From: Lentzea albidocapillata subsp. violacea
GTDB taxonomy: Bacteria > Actinomycetota > Actinomycetes > Mycobacteriales > Pseudonocardiaceae
NCBI RefSeq assembly: GCF_900100275.1
Contig: NZ_FNET01000018.1
Span: 62,001 to 126,000, forward strand
Reading direction: 5' to 3'
DNA: 64,000 nucleotides
The notes beneath the pieces were generated by a model that saw only the letters and a list, made by a program, of their open reading frames with translations, made no database searches and was not told where the DNA came from. Of this stretch, positions 37,816 to 45,778 are shown in pieces. Positions within the stretch are counted from its first letter, which is position 1. Every line of letters begins with the position of its first letter. Both the position numbers and the translations under genes were made by a program.

Positions 37816-40800
37816 CCGAACGGACCGTCTTCGCGGCGTCGAGCCGCAGCGACTGACCGAACAACCGGACCGGTGGTCCGTCGACGCCCTGGCCCGCCTT
37901 GATCCGGTGCGGCATCTCCAGCACCGCCGGGCCACCGCCCGCCCAGTCCGGCACCGACGCCGCGACCTCGGCCGAGGTGCCGTCGGTGTACCAGACGGTG
38001 AAGGCGGCGGACACCGGTCCGTTGTGCGACGCCCCCACGACGTGCAGCCACGAGAACTGGCCGGTGGGCAGCAGGAGGCCCTGCCCGCGTGCCTCCACGA
38101 AGTTCGGCGCCGTGCCGGTGGGGTCAGGCGCCTGGTAGGTGATGCCGCCCCATGTCACGGGCCCGGCCGGCGGCAGCAGTGCCGCGTCGTAGCTCCAGCC
38201 GCCGCCGTCGAAGTTGCCCGAGGCGGAGTCGGCGACCGTGGCCGTGCCGTCGTGGTTCAGCTCCGGTGTCACGTCCACCGAACACGACGAGAACGCGCAC
38301 AGGGCCGCCGGTTTGACCTCGACGACGGCCTTCACCGTCACCGACTCGACCTGCACCGAGACCTCGTATGAGCCCGCGGCCACACCGGCGGGCACCGACA
38401 GCGCCAACGGCACCGTCTTCTGCACCGGCAGGTGCCGCGACACGATCACGAACGGCTTGGCACCGCTCACCTTCCAGCCTGCCGGAGCGGTCACGACGGG
38501 CCGCACCGACGTCGCGCCCGGCGACTGCGCCAGCACGTCGAGCTGCAACGTGAGCGACTGCGCCGAATCCGACGTCGGCACCACGATCTCGGAGTTGCGC
38601 AACGACGCCGACAACGCCCGACGCGAGTCCTCGTTGCCGTCGTTCAGCGACGGCGGCTGGTCCCCGCGCCCGGTGCCCCACGACGAGGGCTTCGCCGAGA
38701 CCTCGTGGGTCAGCTTCCCGCCGCGCTGCAACGAGGTCCAGGACAGCCAGGTCTTGCGGACGTCACGGCCGCCGAACGACACGCTCCGGACGTACCGGTT
38801 GGTGTCGGACACCCCTCGCGCCGAGACGGTCAGGGTCCCGCCCTGCGAGCCGTACTGTCCGATTCGGACGGTCGCGGACTCGAACTGCGGCGAGGACAGA
38901 GCGAGGAAGTCCGCGCCGTTGAACGTCGGGTAGATGCCCAGCGACGAGAAGACGTACCAGGCCGACATCGTGCCGAGGTCGTCGTTGCCGGTCATGCCGT
39001 CCGGACCGGTCGTGAACAACGTCATCGCCGCCCGCACGACCGTCGCGGTCTTCGACGGCGTGCCCGACCACAGGTACATGTAGGGCGCGAGCAGGTCGGG
39101 TTCGTTGTTCGGGTTGTAGGTCGGCTTGCCGTAGTAGTCGTACGGCTCGGTGATCCAGTCGTGCCGCGCGGTGCCGGCCGGGTCGACCAGCAGCTTGTCG
39201 TAGGCGAAGAACGAGTCGAGCCGCTTCTCCGTCTCGCGGCGGCCGCCCATCAGCGACACGAGCCCGGCGGGATCCTGCGGCACCAGCCACTGGTACTGGT
39301 ACGCGCCGCCCTCGTGGAACTGGTGCGACGCGTCGACCGGGTTATACGGCGTCAGCCACGTGCCGGCGGCGGTGCGCGGCCGGAACTGACCGATCGACGA
39401 GTCCCACAGGTTGCGGTACCACTGGCCCCGATCGGCGAACATGCGCGCGTCGGCCCTCTTGCCGAGACCCTTGGCCATCAACGCAAGTGACGCGTCGGCC
39501 GCCGAGTACTCCAGCGTCGCGGACGCCGGGTGCACGCAGTCGTTGTCGCCGCCCTTGTGCGCGCAGTCCTTGCCCAGCTCCAGGCCGGACGGGAGGTAGC
39601 CGCGTTCGGAGTAGTAGGTGACACCGGAGCGTCCGTTGTAGGGCGACTCCGCCGGAGGCAACGACGTGGCGTTGGCGCGCAGCAGCTTGTACGTCTCCTC
39701 CTCGTACCCCTTCAGCAGGCCCTTCGACCAGGCCTCGACGAGGAACGGCGTCACCGGGTCGCCGGTCATGATGTTGGTCTCGGACGACGCCAACGCCCAG
39801 CGGGGCAACCATCCGCCGTCCCGCCCACTGGCCACGACGGACAGTGCGACGTCACGGGCGACCTTCGGTTCCAGGATCTGCAGCAACTGGTTCTGCGGCC
39901 GGTACGTGTCCCACAACGAGAAGTTCTGGTACGGCGTGTAACCCGAGGCCGTGCGCACCTTCCCGTCGAAGCCCATGTACCTGCCGTCGACGTCACCGGC
40001 GAGGTTCGGGTGCAGCACCGAGTGGTAGAGCGCGGTGTAGAACGCGACCTGCCGGTCCCGTGGCCCGCCGGACACCCGCACGGCGTCCAGCTGCTTCCTC
40101 CACACCTCCTTGGCGGCCGCCACCGTGGCGTCGAAGTCGTGCGAGGGAGCCTCCGCCGCGAGGTTCTTCCGCGCGCCCTCGATGCCGGTGTAGGACAGGC
40201 CGAGCTTCAGCACGACGTCACGGTCGGCAGTCGCGTCGAACGTGACCCAGGCACCGTTCCCGCCAGTGCCGGCGGCGTCCCGGACGCCGGGCGTGGGAAC
40301 GCTCCCGCGCCACGCGCCGAAGGAGGCGAACGGACGGTCGAACGTGGCCGTGAAGTACACGGTGTGCTCGTCCTTGCCCGCGCAGAACCGGCCGTTGCGC
40401 ACCCGGCCCTCGATGGTTCTGTCACCGACGACGTGGATCTCCGAGTCCAGCACCGTCTGGTTCGACCGTCCGGTGTTGAACAGGACGTTCGCCGCGCCGG
40501 AGGACGGGAACGTGTAGCGCTGCCAGCCGGTCCGCTGCGTGGCCGTGAGCTCGGCGTTCACTCCGTAGCGCGGCAGCCCGACGCGGTAGTAGCCGGGCTG
40601 CGCGGCTTCGTCCGAATGGCTGAAGTCCGACTTGTAGGCGTTGATGTCAACGTTGTCAACGGACCCGACCGTCGGCATCACCGGCAGCTCGCCCATGACG
40701 CCGCAGCCCACGCCCGACAGGTGTGTCTGCGAGAAGCCGTAGATGGAGGTGGCCTTGTAGTCGTATCCGCCCTGACCTCCCGTGTCAGGGCTGACCTGCA

Positions 40801-40957
40801 CCATTCCGAACGGCACCGAGGCGCCGGGGAAGGTGTTGCCGAAGTTCTGCGTACCCACGAAGGGGTTCACCAACGACGAAGGGTCCTCGTCGACCTGTGC
40901 CGCGTGCGCGGGGACTGCTAGACCCAGTAACAGCCCGGCTACAACCAGTGTCCGCAT
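37763..40957 (-). CDS. secreted GH92 alpha-mannosidase
   Basis: A 1064-residue secreted glycosidase. The signal peptide ends around AVPAHAAQ (about residue 20). The GH92 domain spans about 28-720 with FVGTQNFGNTFPGASVPFG, FHEGGAYQYQW (likely catalytic Glu near 543) and GNDDLGTMSAWYVFSSLG, the family hallmarks. A C-terminal extension of about 300 residues has NEW3-like and beta-sandwich (NPCBM-like) segments. GH92 enzymes release mannose from alpha-mannans or N-glycans with calcium, so this suits degradation of fungal or yeast walls. No regulator is adjacent. Confidence 0.93.
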   Translation of the reverse strand: MRTLVVAGLLLGLAVPAHAAQVDEDPSSLVNPFVGTQNFGNTFPGASVPFGMVQVSPDTGGQGGYDYKATSIYGFSQTHLSGVGCGVMGELPVMPTVGSVDNVDINAYKSDFSHSDEAAQPGYYRVGLPRYGVNAELTATQRTGWQRYTFPSSGAANVLFNTGRSNQTVLDSEIHVVGDRTIEGRVRNGRFCAGKDEHTVYFTATFDRPFASFGAWRGSVPTPGVRDAAGTGGNGAWVTFDATADRDVVLKLGLSYTGIEGARKNLAAEAPSHDFDATVAAAKEVWRKQLDAVRVSGGPRDRQVAFYTALYHSVLHPNLAGDVDGRYMGFDGKVRTASGYTPYQNFSLWDTYRPQNQLLQILEPKVARDVALSVVASGRDGGWLPRWALASSETNIMTGDPVTPFLVEAWSKGLLKGYEEETYKLLRANATSLPPAESPYNGRSGVTYYSERGYLPSGLELGKDCAHKGGDNDCVHPASATLEYSAADASLALMAKGLGKRADARMFADRGQWYRNLWDSSIGQFRPRTAAGTWLTPYNPVDASHQFHEGGAYQYQWLVPQDPAGLVSLMGGRRETEKRLDSFFAYDKLLVDPAGTARHDWITEPYDYYGKPTYNPNNEPDLLAPYMYLWSGTPSKTATVVRAAMTLFTTGPDGMTGNDDLGTMSAWYVFSSLGIYPTFNGADFLALSSPQFESATVRIGQYGSQGGTLTVSARGVSDTNRYVRSVSFGGRDVRKTWLSWTSLQRGGKLTHEVSAKPSSWGTGRGDQPPSLNDGNEDSRRALSASLRNSEIVVPTSDSAQSLTLQLDVLAQSPGATSVRPVVTAPAGWKVSGAKPFVIVSRHLPVQKTVPLALSVPAGVAAGSYEVSVQVESVTVKAVVEVKPAALCAFSSCSVDVTPELNHDGTATVADSASGNFDGGGWSYDAALLPPAGPVTWGGITYQAPDPTGTAPNFVEARGQGLLLPTGQFSWLHVVGASHNGPVSAAFTVWYTDGTSAEVAASVPDWAGGGPAVLEMPHRIKAGQGVDGPPVRLFGQSLRLDAAKTVRSVTLPDDPRVELYALTLA

Positions 40958-41073
40958 GGAAGGCAGTATTGCTCGATCATCGCCGCCCCGACACCCATCG
41001 GAGGCGGCGATGTGCGCTTTGGCCGCAGTGTTGCTGATTCCTGTCGCGTTTTGTCAACCTGCCCGGTGCCGTA

Positions 41074-41126
41074 CTCGGCCGGTTCTGCATGGCGTTGCAC
41101 GCGAACTCCATGCAGAACCGGCCGAG
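41074..41126 (-). terminator. long perfect hairpin, likely terminator
   Basis: A perfect 19-bp inverted repeat with a 15-nt loop (arms 41074-41092 and 41108-41126; core CGGCCGGTTCTGCATGG). It begins 13 bp past the stop of the small secreted protein on the minus strand, a position suiting termination. No T tract follows. The arm length is greater than for other terminators here. Confidence 0.65.
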
Positions 41127-41138
41127 CGACCTGGTCGT

Positions 41139-41573
41139 TCAGCAGCGCTTGCTGGAGAACGCGGTGAAGTTGTCGTCCTGCTGGACACTGATCATGCCGT
41201 AGGCGGCGGTGCACTTGGACAGGGTGGCGGCCGGCTTGCCCCACAGCTCGACGGGGGCGAACTGGCTGCTGTTCCCGCCCTTGTAGGAGTCCGGCGTGCT
41301 GTCGCCGGCGCTGCCGTAGACGGCGATCGCGGTCTGCGTGCCCCAGTAACGACCGGTGGCGCGGAAGCTCTCCCAGACGTAGACGTAGGAGTAGTTCGAG
41401 CCGCACCCGGCGAACTGCTTCACGGACGCGATGTTGTTGCCACGCCACTTGACGTACCCGGTCGACCCGATCTGCGCGGCACTCGCGCAACCGGGCGGCG
41501 TCTCGGCGTTGGCCACGCCGGGGAACACGAAACCGAGCAGCACGAACGCGATGCCGATGATTACCCTCTTCAT
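41139..41573 (-). CDS. small secreted cysteine-containing protein
   Basis: A 144-residue secreted protein. The signal peptide (about 1-23, ending GVANA) is followed by a mature part of about 121 residues with four Cys (ETPPGCAS, FAGCGSN, LSKCTAA and the terminal KRC), likely two disulfides. Many aromatic/Gly residues (YVYVWESFRATGRYWG) give it a beta-rich, possibly ligand-binding look. No family recognised. ATG 41573 is used; an in-frame ATG 12 bp upstream is possible. A long hairpin lies immediately downstream. Confidence 0.65.
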   Translation of the reverse strand: MKRVIIGIAFVLLGFVFPGVANAETPPGCASAAQIGSTGYVKWRGNNIASVKQFAGCGSNYSYVYVWESFRATGRYWGTQTAIAVYGSAGDSTPDSYKGGNSSQFAPVELWGKPAATLSKCTAAYGMISVQQDDNFTAFSSKRC

Positions 41574-41631
41574 GCGGGTGATCATGGTCGTGCGCGCTGA
41601 CAACTCGCTGACACGCGAGTAAGCAGGAAAC

Positions 41632-42015
41632 ATGCCCGTACAGCTCAACCACACCATCGTCCACGTCAGCGACCAGAACCACTCCGCCCGCTTCCTCACC
41701 GAACTGCTCGGCCTGCCCGATCCGGTGCGCTACGGCCCGTTCCTCGTGGTCGAGGTCGCGAACGGCGTCTCGCTCGACTACCTGACCGCGCAGGGCCCGA
41801 TCACCGAGCAGCACTACGCGTTCCTGGTGACCGAGGAGGAGTTCGACCAGATCTTCGGCCGCATCCAGGAACGCGGCCTCGACTACTGGGCCGATCCGTT
41901 CCACTCCCAGCCGCAGCAGATCAACCGCAACGACGGCGGCCGCGGCGTCTACTGGAACGATCCGGACGGCCACGCGCTGGAGATCATCACCCGCCCGTAC
42001 GGGTCCGGCGCCTGA
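41632..42015 (+). CDS. VOC (glyoxalase/dioxygenase-fold) family protein
   Basis: A 127-residue single-domain VOC protein with paired beta-alpha-beta-beta-beta units (LNHTIVHVSDQNHSARFLTE and GVYWNDPDGHALEIITRP). His in LNHTIV and Glu in LEII occupy the usual metal-ligand positions. Such proteins isomerise, open rings or bind toxic compounds, including bleomycin-type resistance; none of these can be chosen here. It stands alone, 58 bp from the divergent secreted-protein gene. Confidence 0.85.
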   Translation: MPVQLNHTIVHVSDQNHSARFLTELLGLPDPVRYGPFLVVEVANGVSLDYLTAQGPITEQHYAFLVTEEEFDQIFGRIQERGLDYWADPFHSQPQQINRNDGGRGVYWNDPDGHALEIITRPYGSGA

Positions 42016-42104
42016 CGAACCATCTCTTGTGCTCGGAGTACCTGCCTGCCACCGTGAGAGCGGTAACACAACGTAGGCGCGCAGTGCTCCACTACCAGGA
42101 AAAA

Positions 42105-42134
42105 GGTCTAGACCCTTGACTGGTCTGGACCACT
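42105..42134 (+). promoter_or_regulatory. tandem DasR-like (dre) operators overlapping a -35 hexamer
   Basis: Two palindromes lie before the chitinase gene: GGTCTAGACC (42105-42114) and ACTGGTCTGGACCACT (42119-42134). The second differs from the Streptomyces dre consensus ACTGGTCTAGACCACT at one position, as recalled. Their centres are 17 bp apart and TTGACT (42116-42121) lies between, so a GntR-type repressor such as DasR would block RNA polymerase until N-acetylglucosamine-derived signals release it. Confidence 0.8.
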
Positions 42135-42196
42135 GGTGCCAATCTCAGCGTTGTTCACATTCGTGATTCCTCCGGGCGCAAAGACTCCAGGAGTGG

Positions 42197-43270
42197 GTGA
42201 CCTTGCTGAGAAAACGCATCTTGGCGTCTATCGCGGCGGGCGTGATGGCGGCGACCATGGCCGTCATCGCACCGACCGCGTCCTCACAGGCGGAAGTGTC
42301 CGCACAGGCCTGCACCTTCACGAACTGGGTGCAGGGCCAGTGGTACACGACCGGCTCGATCGTGAAGTTCGAGAACAGCTACTACATCGCGGAGCACGAC
42401 AACCCGGGCTACAGCCCGACGGTCTCCACCTGGTACTGGGAGCCGACGAGCTGTGACGGAGGTGGCGGAGGTGGCGGCGGCGGCACCTGCGCCAGCGCCA
42501 CGGACTGGGTGGCGGGCCGCGCGTACGTGACCGGCAACATCGTGCGGTACAACGGCTCCTACTACATCGCCGAGCACGACAACCCCGGTTACGACCCGAC
42601 GATCTCGACCTGGTTCTGGGAACCGCACAGCTGTGATGGCGGTGGTGGTGGTGGTGGCGGCAGCTTCGTCGTCAGCGAAGCCCAGTTCAACCAGATGTTC
42701 CCGCGCCGCGACAGCTTCTACACCTACAGCGGTCTTCTAGAGGCCATGAGCGCGTTCCCCGCCTTCGCGAAGACCGGCGGCGACACGGTGTCGAGGCAGG
42801 AAGCGGCGGCGTTCCTCGCGAACGTCTCGCACGAGACCGGTGGCCTCGTGTACAAGGAGGAGATCGACCAGAGCGGCGACTACTGCGACGAGACCCGGCC
42901 GTACGGCTGTCCCGCCGGCAACAGGTACTTCGGCCGCGGCCCGATCCAGCTGTCGTGGAACTTCAACTACAAGGCGGCCGGCGACTACATCGGCATGGAC
43001 CTGCTGCGATTCCCGGACGAGGTCGCGAGGCAGGCTCCGATCGCGTGGAAGACGGGCCTCTGGTACTGGAACACGCAGTCCGGCCCCGGCTCGATGACCG
43101 GACACGCGGCCATGACCAACGGCTCCGGTTTCGGCCACTCGATCCGCAGCATCAACGGTTCGCTGGAATGCGACGGCCGCAATCCGGCGCAGGTCCAGAG
43201 CCGCGTCTCGAAGTACCAGGAGTTCGCCGGGATCCTCGGCGTGCCGACGGGTGCGAACCTCTACTGCTAG
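42197..43270 (+). CDS. GH19 chitinase with two chitin-binding modules
   Basis: A 357-residue secreted endochitinase. A signal peptide (about 1-36) is followed by two CBM5/12-type modules (about 40-86 and 97-145, each with WVxGxxYxTGxIVxxxxSYY and ending WxWEP), each followed by a Gly-rich linker. The GH19 domain (about 155-357) has His212-Glu213 in HETGG and FGRGPIQLSWNFNY. Two near-identical CBMs suggest internal duplication. GTG 42197 has CAGGAG upstream. The tandem dre sites predict control by a DasR-like repressor. It acts on chitin with the AA10 LPMO encoded at 47 kb. Confidence 0.96.
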   Translation: MTLLRKRILASIAAGVMAATMAVIAPTASSQAEVSAQACTFTNWVQGQWYTTGSIVKFENSYYIAEHDNPGYSPTVSTWYWEPTSCDGGGGGGGGGTCASATDWVAGRAYVTGNIVRYNGSYYIAEHDNPGYDPTISTWFWEPHSCDGGGGGGGGSFVVSEAQFNQMFPRRDSFYTYSGLLEAMSAFPAFAKTGGDTVSRQEAAAFLANVSHETGGLVYKEEIDQSGDYCDETRPYGCPAGNRYFGRGPIQLSWNFNYKAAGDYIGMDLLRFPDEVARQAPIAWKTGLWYWNTQSGPGSMTGHAAMTNGSGFGHSIRSINGSLECDGRNPAQVQSRVSKYQEFAGILGVPTGANLYC

Positions 43271-43323
43271 TGGTTCGCCTCACTAGGACTCGAGCGGTCC
43301 TAGTTCGGTCATAGCTTCACTGC

Positions 43324-43812
43324 ATGACCATGGAACTCAACGATCTGCTGCACGAACTGAACGACCAGCGCAGGACGTTCCGCGTCACCATGCGGGGTCT
43401 CACCGCCGCCGAAGCGGTGAAGCGCACGACGGTCAGCAAGCTCACGCTGGGTGGGTTGCTCAAGCACCTCACCTGGTGTGAGCGCGGCTGGACCCACATC
43501 CTGACCGAGCAGCCCCTGCCCCCACCGGGCATGCTGGACTTCGACCAGTACACCTGGACGGGCAACGACTTCGGGGAACTGCTCTCGTCGTACGACGAGG
43601 CGGTGCGCGCGACCGATGAGGCCGTACGCACCGCCTCGCTCGACAAGCTCGTGCCGCTGCCTTCCGCGCCCTGGGACCAGGACCCGCAGCCCATGTCGAT
43701 CCGGCGGATCGTGCTGCACCTGATCCGGGAGACCGCGCAGCACGCGGGCCACGCGGACATCCTCCGCGAGACGCTCGACGGTCAGTCGACCACGGCGTCC
43801 CTTTACGAGTAG
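43324..43812 (+). CDS. DinB family (mycothiol-dependent-type) protein
   Basis: A 162-residue four-helix DinB/DUF664 protein. The metal-binding His positions fit LLKHLTWCE, and QHAGHADILRE near the end. Actinobacterial DinB proteins include mycothiol-dependent S-transferases that detoxify electrophiles; the group is inferred. It is convergent with, and 3 bp from, a mycoredoxin gene, which also fits thiol chemistry. Confidence 0.87.
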   Translation: MTMELNDLLHELNDQRRTFRVTMRGLTAAEAVKRTTVSKLTLGGLLKHLTWCERGWTHILTEQPLPPPGMLDFDQYTWTGNDFGELLSSYDEAVRATDEAVRTASLDKLVPLPSAPWDQDPQPMSIRRIVLHLIRETAQHAGHADILRETLDGQSTTASLYE

Positions 43813-43815
43813 CCG

Positions 43816-44061
43816 CTAAGCCGCCAGCTGTTCCTTTACCTGGGCCAGCGACGGGTTGGTGAGCGCGGAGCCGTTCGGGAAGTGGACGGTGGGCACCGTG
43901 CGGTTGCCGCCGTTCACGCTCATCACGAAGTCGGCCGCGCCCGGCGTCTCCTCGATGTTGATCTCGACGTACTCGATGCCTTCGCGGTCGAGCGAGCTCT
44001 TCAGGATCCGGCAGTAGCCGCACCACGAGGTCGAGTAGACGGTCAGCTGGTCGGGAGCCAT
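43816..44061 (-). CDS. mrx1: mycoredoxin (glutaredoxin-like)
   Basis: An 81-residue thioredoxin-fold oxidoreductase with the active site WCGYC (Cys14, Cys17), the cis-Pro TVPTVHF and GNRTVP, typical of mycoredoxin-1. It reduces mixed disulfides between proteins and mycothiol in the cytoplasm. ATG 44061 is favoured: AGGAG then sits 8 nt upstream, whereas GTG 44070 would follow it directly. Confidence 0.9.
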   Translation of the reverse strand: MAPDQLTVYSTSWCGYCRILKSSLDREGIEYVEINIEETPGAADFVMSVNGGNRTVPTVHFPNGSALTNPSLAQVKEQLAA

Positions 44062-44387
44062 CAGGCGCACTCCTCATCGGGTTCGGACGAAGTCGTCAGT
44101 ATCAACGCCGGGCGAGGGGCGCTTCTTCCCGGGCCGGGGAGAGGCGCCCCTCACTCGTCCGGAGCAGCCGGCGGCGATCGTCAGACAATCGTCAGGTCAA
44201 TTCGGCACACCGTGGGTGAGCATAGTTCGCGCACGGCCGAAGATTTCGCCCGTGCAATTGGTCGTGCATTCGTAAATTCGCTCCCGCCGAATGTAGTCAC
44301 CCATTCGGCGGCCCGTCACCACACAGGGTTTCCGATATCGTCTGAATTCCGCCGCCGCTACCGCAGTCATGTTCAGAAAGGTTTGCC
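44062..44387. other. 326-bp intergenic region with two hairpins
   Basis: No gene is seen between the mycoredoxin start and the first DUF4360 gene. It holds GAGGGGCGC/GCGCCCCTC (44114-44122 and 44144-44152, 21-nt spacer containing CCCGGG), and CCGCCGAATG/CATTCGGCGG (44284-44293 and 44302-44311, 8-nt loop) about 77 bp before the DUF4360 ATG. Base composition is AT-richer than its neighbours from 44200 to 44290. Promoters for both genes should lie here; no confident hexamers. Confidence 0.5.
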
Positions 44388-45011
44388 ATGCTGAAAACGG
44401 TGGCGGCTGCCGCCCTCGCGCTGTCCGCGGTCATGACCGCGCCGGCCGCGAACGCAGCATCCGACGTTCCTGATTTCGTGACGATCGACGTCGTCACCGT
44501 GAACGGTTCCGGCTGTCCCGCCGGCACCGCGGCCGTCGCCGCCGGGGACGACCGCACGGCGTTCACGGTGACATACAGCCAGTACCTCGCCCAGGCCGGA
44601 CAGGGCTCAGGCCCCACGGACTTCCGCAAGAACTGCCAGCTCAACATCAGAGTGAGCTACCCGCAGGGGTTCACGTTCGGCATCGCCCAGGCGGACTACC
44701 GCGGATTCGCCAACCTGCAGCAGGGCGCCACGGGCATGGAGAAGGGGAGCTACTACTTCCAGGGCATGTCGCAGGGTACGAGCCGCACCCACACGTTCGC
44801 CGGCCCGAAGAGCGACAACTGGCAGGCCACCGACCGCGCGACGGTCGCCGAAATCATCTACGCCCCGTGCGGGGAAGTCCGGCACCTGAACATCAACACC
44901 GAACTGCGCGTGCACGCGGGAACCGCGTCGAAGGCGAACAGCTTCATGACGATGGATTCCACGGACAGCAGTGTGAGCACGAAGTACCAGTTCTCCTGGA
45001 AGCGCTGCTGA
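44388..45011 (+). CDS. secreted DUF4360 protein, copy 1
   Basis: A 207-residue secreted protein with a signal peptide (about 1-22, ending PAANA) and a DUF4360 domain. The landmarks are VTVNGSGCPAGT, FRKNCQLNI, ADYRGFA, YYFQG and a C-terminal SWKRC; four Cys form the likely disulfides. DUF4360 proteins are common in fungi and actinomycetes, with unknown function. AAAGG precedes the ATG. The second copy begins 60 bp after its stop. Confidence 0.85.
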   Translation: MLKTVAAAALALSAVMTAPAANAASDVPDFVTIDVVTVNGSGCPAGTAAVAAGDDRTAFTVTYSQYLAQAGQGSGPTDFRKNCQLNIRVSYPQGFTFGIAQADYRGFANLQQGATGMEKGSYYFQGMSQGTSRTHTFAGPKSDNWQATDRATVAEIIYAPCGEVRHLNINTELRVHAGTASKANSFMTMDSTDSSVSTKYQFSWKRC

Positions 45012-45071
45012 CGCAGGCACCGACTGCCGCCGCCCGTTCGTTTTGTTGAACTCCAGACGGAAAGGTGCCCC

Positions 45072-45713
45072 ATGCTCAACACACTGGCCGCGGCCGCGTT
45101 CGCGATGTCGACGATCATCATTCCGCCCGGCGGCGCCCCCGGCGACACCCCGCCGCCGGACCACATCACCATCGACGTCGTGACCATCAACGGCTCTGGC
45201 TGCCGGGCGGGAACGGCCGCCGTCGCCGTCAGCCCGGACAACAAGGCGTTCACCGTCACCTACAGCGAGTTCATGGCGCAGGTCGGGCCCCAGGCCCTGC
45301 CCACCGACTTCCGCAAGAACTGTCAGCTGAACCTGCGCGTCAACGTGCCGTCCGGCTTCACCTACGGCATCGCGTCCACCGACTACCGCGGCTTCGCGCA
45401 CCTCGAACGCGGCGCCACGGCCCTGGAGAAGGCCAACTACTACTTCCAGGGCATGTCGCAGACCGCGTACAAGCAGCACAACTACAAGGGCCCGTTCAGC
45501 GACGACTGGCAGGCGACGGACACGACCGACGTGGCCGCCATCGTCTACCACCCGTGCGGCGAGAAGCGGAACTTCAACATCAACACGGAGCTGCGGGTCA
45601 TGGCGGGCACGTCCGACAAGACGCTCACCAGCTTCATCACGATGGACTCGACCGACGGGTCCATCGAGACGACCTACCACTTTGCCTGGAAGGTCTGTCC
45701 GCCAAAGCCGTAA
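45072..45713 (+). CDS. secreted DUF4360 protein, copy 2
   Basis: A 213-residue paralogue of the preceding gene, sharing the same order of motifs (VTINGSGCRAGT, FRKNCQLNLRV, TDYRGFAHLERGAT, YYFQGMSQ, NINTELRV). The signal region is shorter and ends in a Pro/Gly-rich stretch. GGAAAGGTG precedes the ATG. The two copies are clearly diverged and therefore an old tandem duplication. A strong terminator follows. Confidence 0.85.
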   Translation: MLNTLAAAAFAMSTIIIPPGGAPGDTPPPDHITIDVVTINGSGCRAGTAAVAVSPDNKAFTVTYSEFMAQVGPQALPTDFRKNCQLNLRVNVPSGFTYGIASTDYRGFAHLERGATALEKANYYFQGMSQTAYKQHNYKGPFSDDWQATDTTDVAAIVYHPCGEKRNFNINTELRVMAGTSDKTLTSFITMDSTDGSIETTYHFAWKVCPPKP

Positions 45714-45720
45714 CCGTCAC

Positions 45721-45778
45721 ATCAGGCCATACAACCAGTGCCGGGCATTCCGCGAACGGGGTGCCCGGCACGCCTGAT
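45721..45778. terminator. strong bidirectional terminator
   Basis: Nested inverted repeats: outer ATCAGGC/GCCTGAT (45721-45727, 45772-45778) and inner GTGCCGGGCA/TGCCCGGCAC (45738-45747, 45762-45771). It lies between the convergent DUF4360 copy 2 and ilvA; the outer arm ends at the first base of the ilvA stop codon. Confidence 0.85.

Noticed and set aside
42450-42662. GGTGGTGGC runs as tandem DNA repeats
   Set aside because: They encode Gly linkers after each of the two chitin-binding modules.
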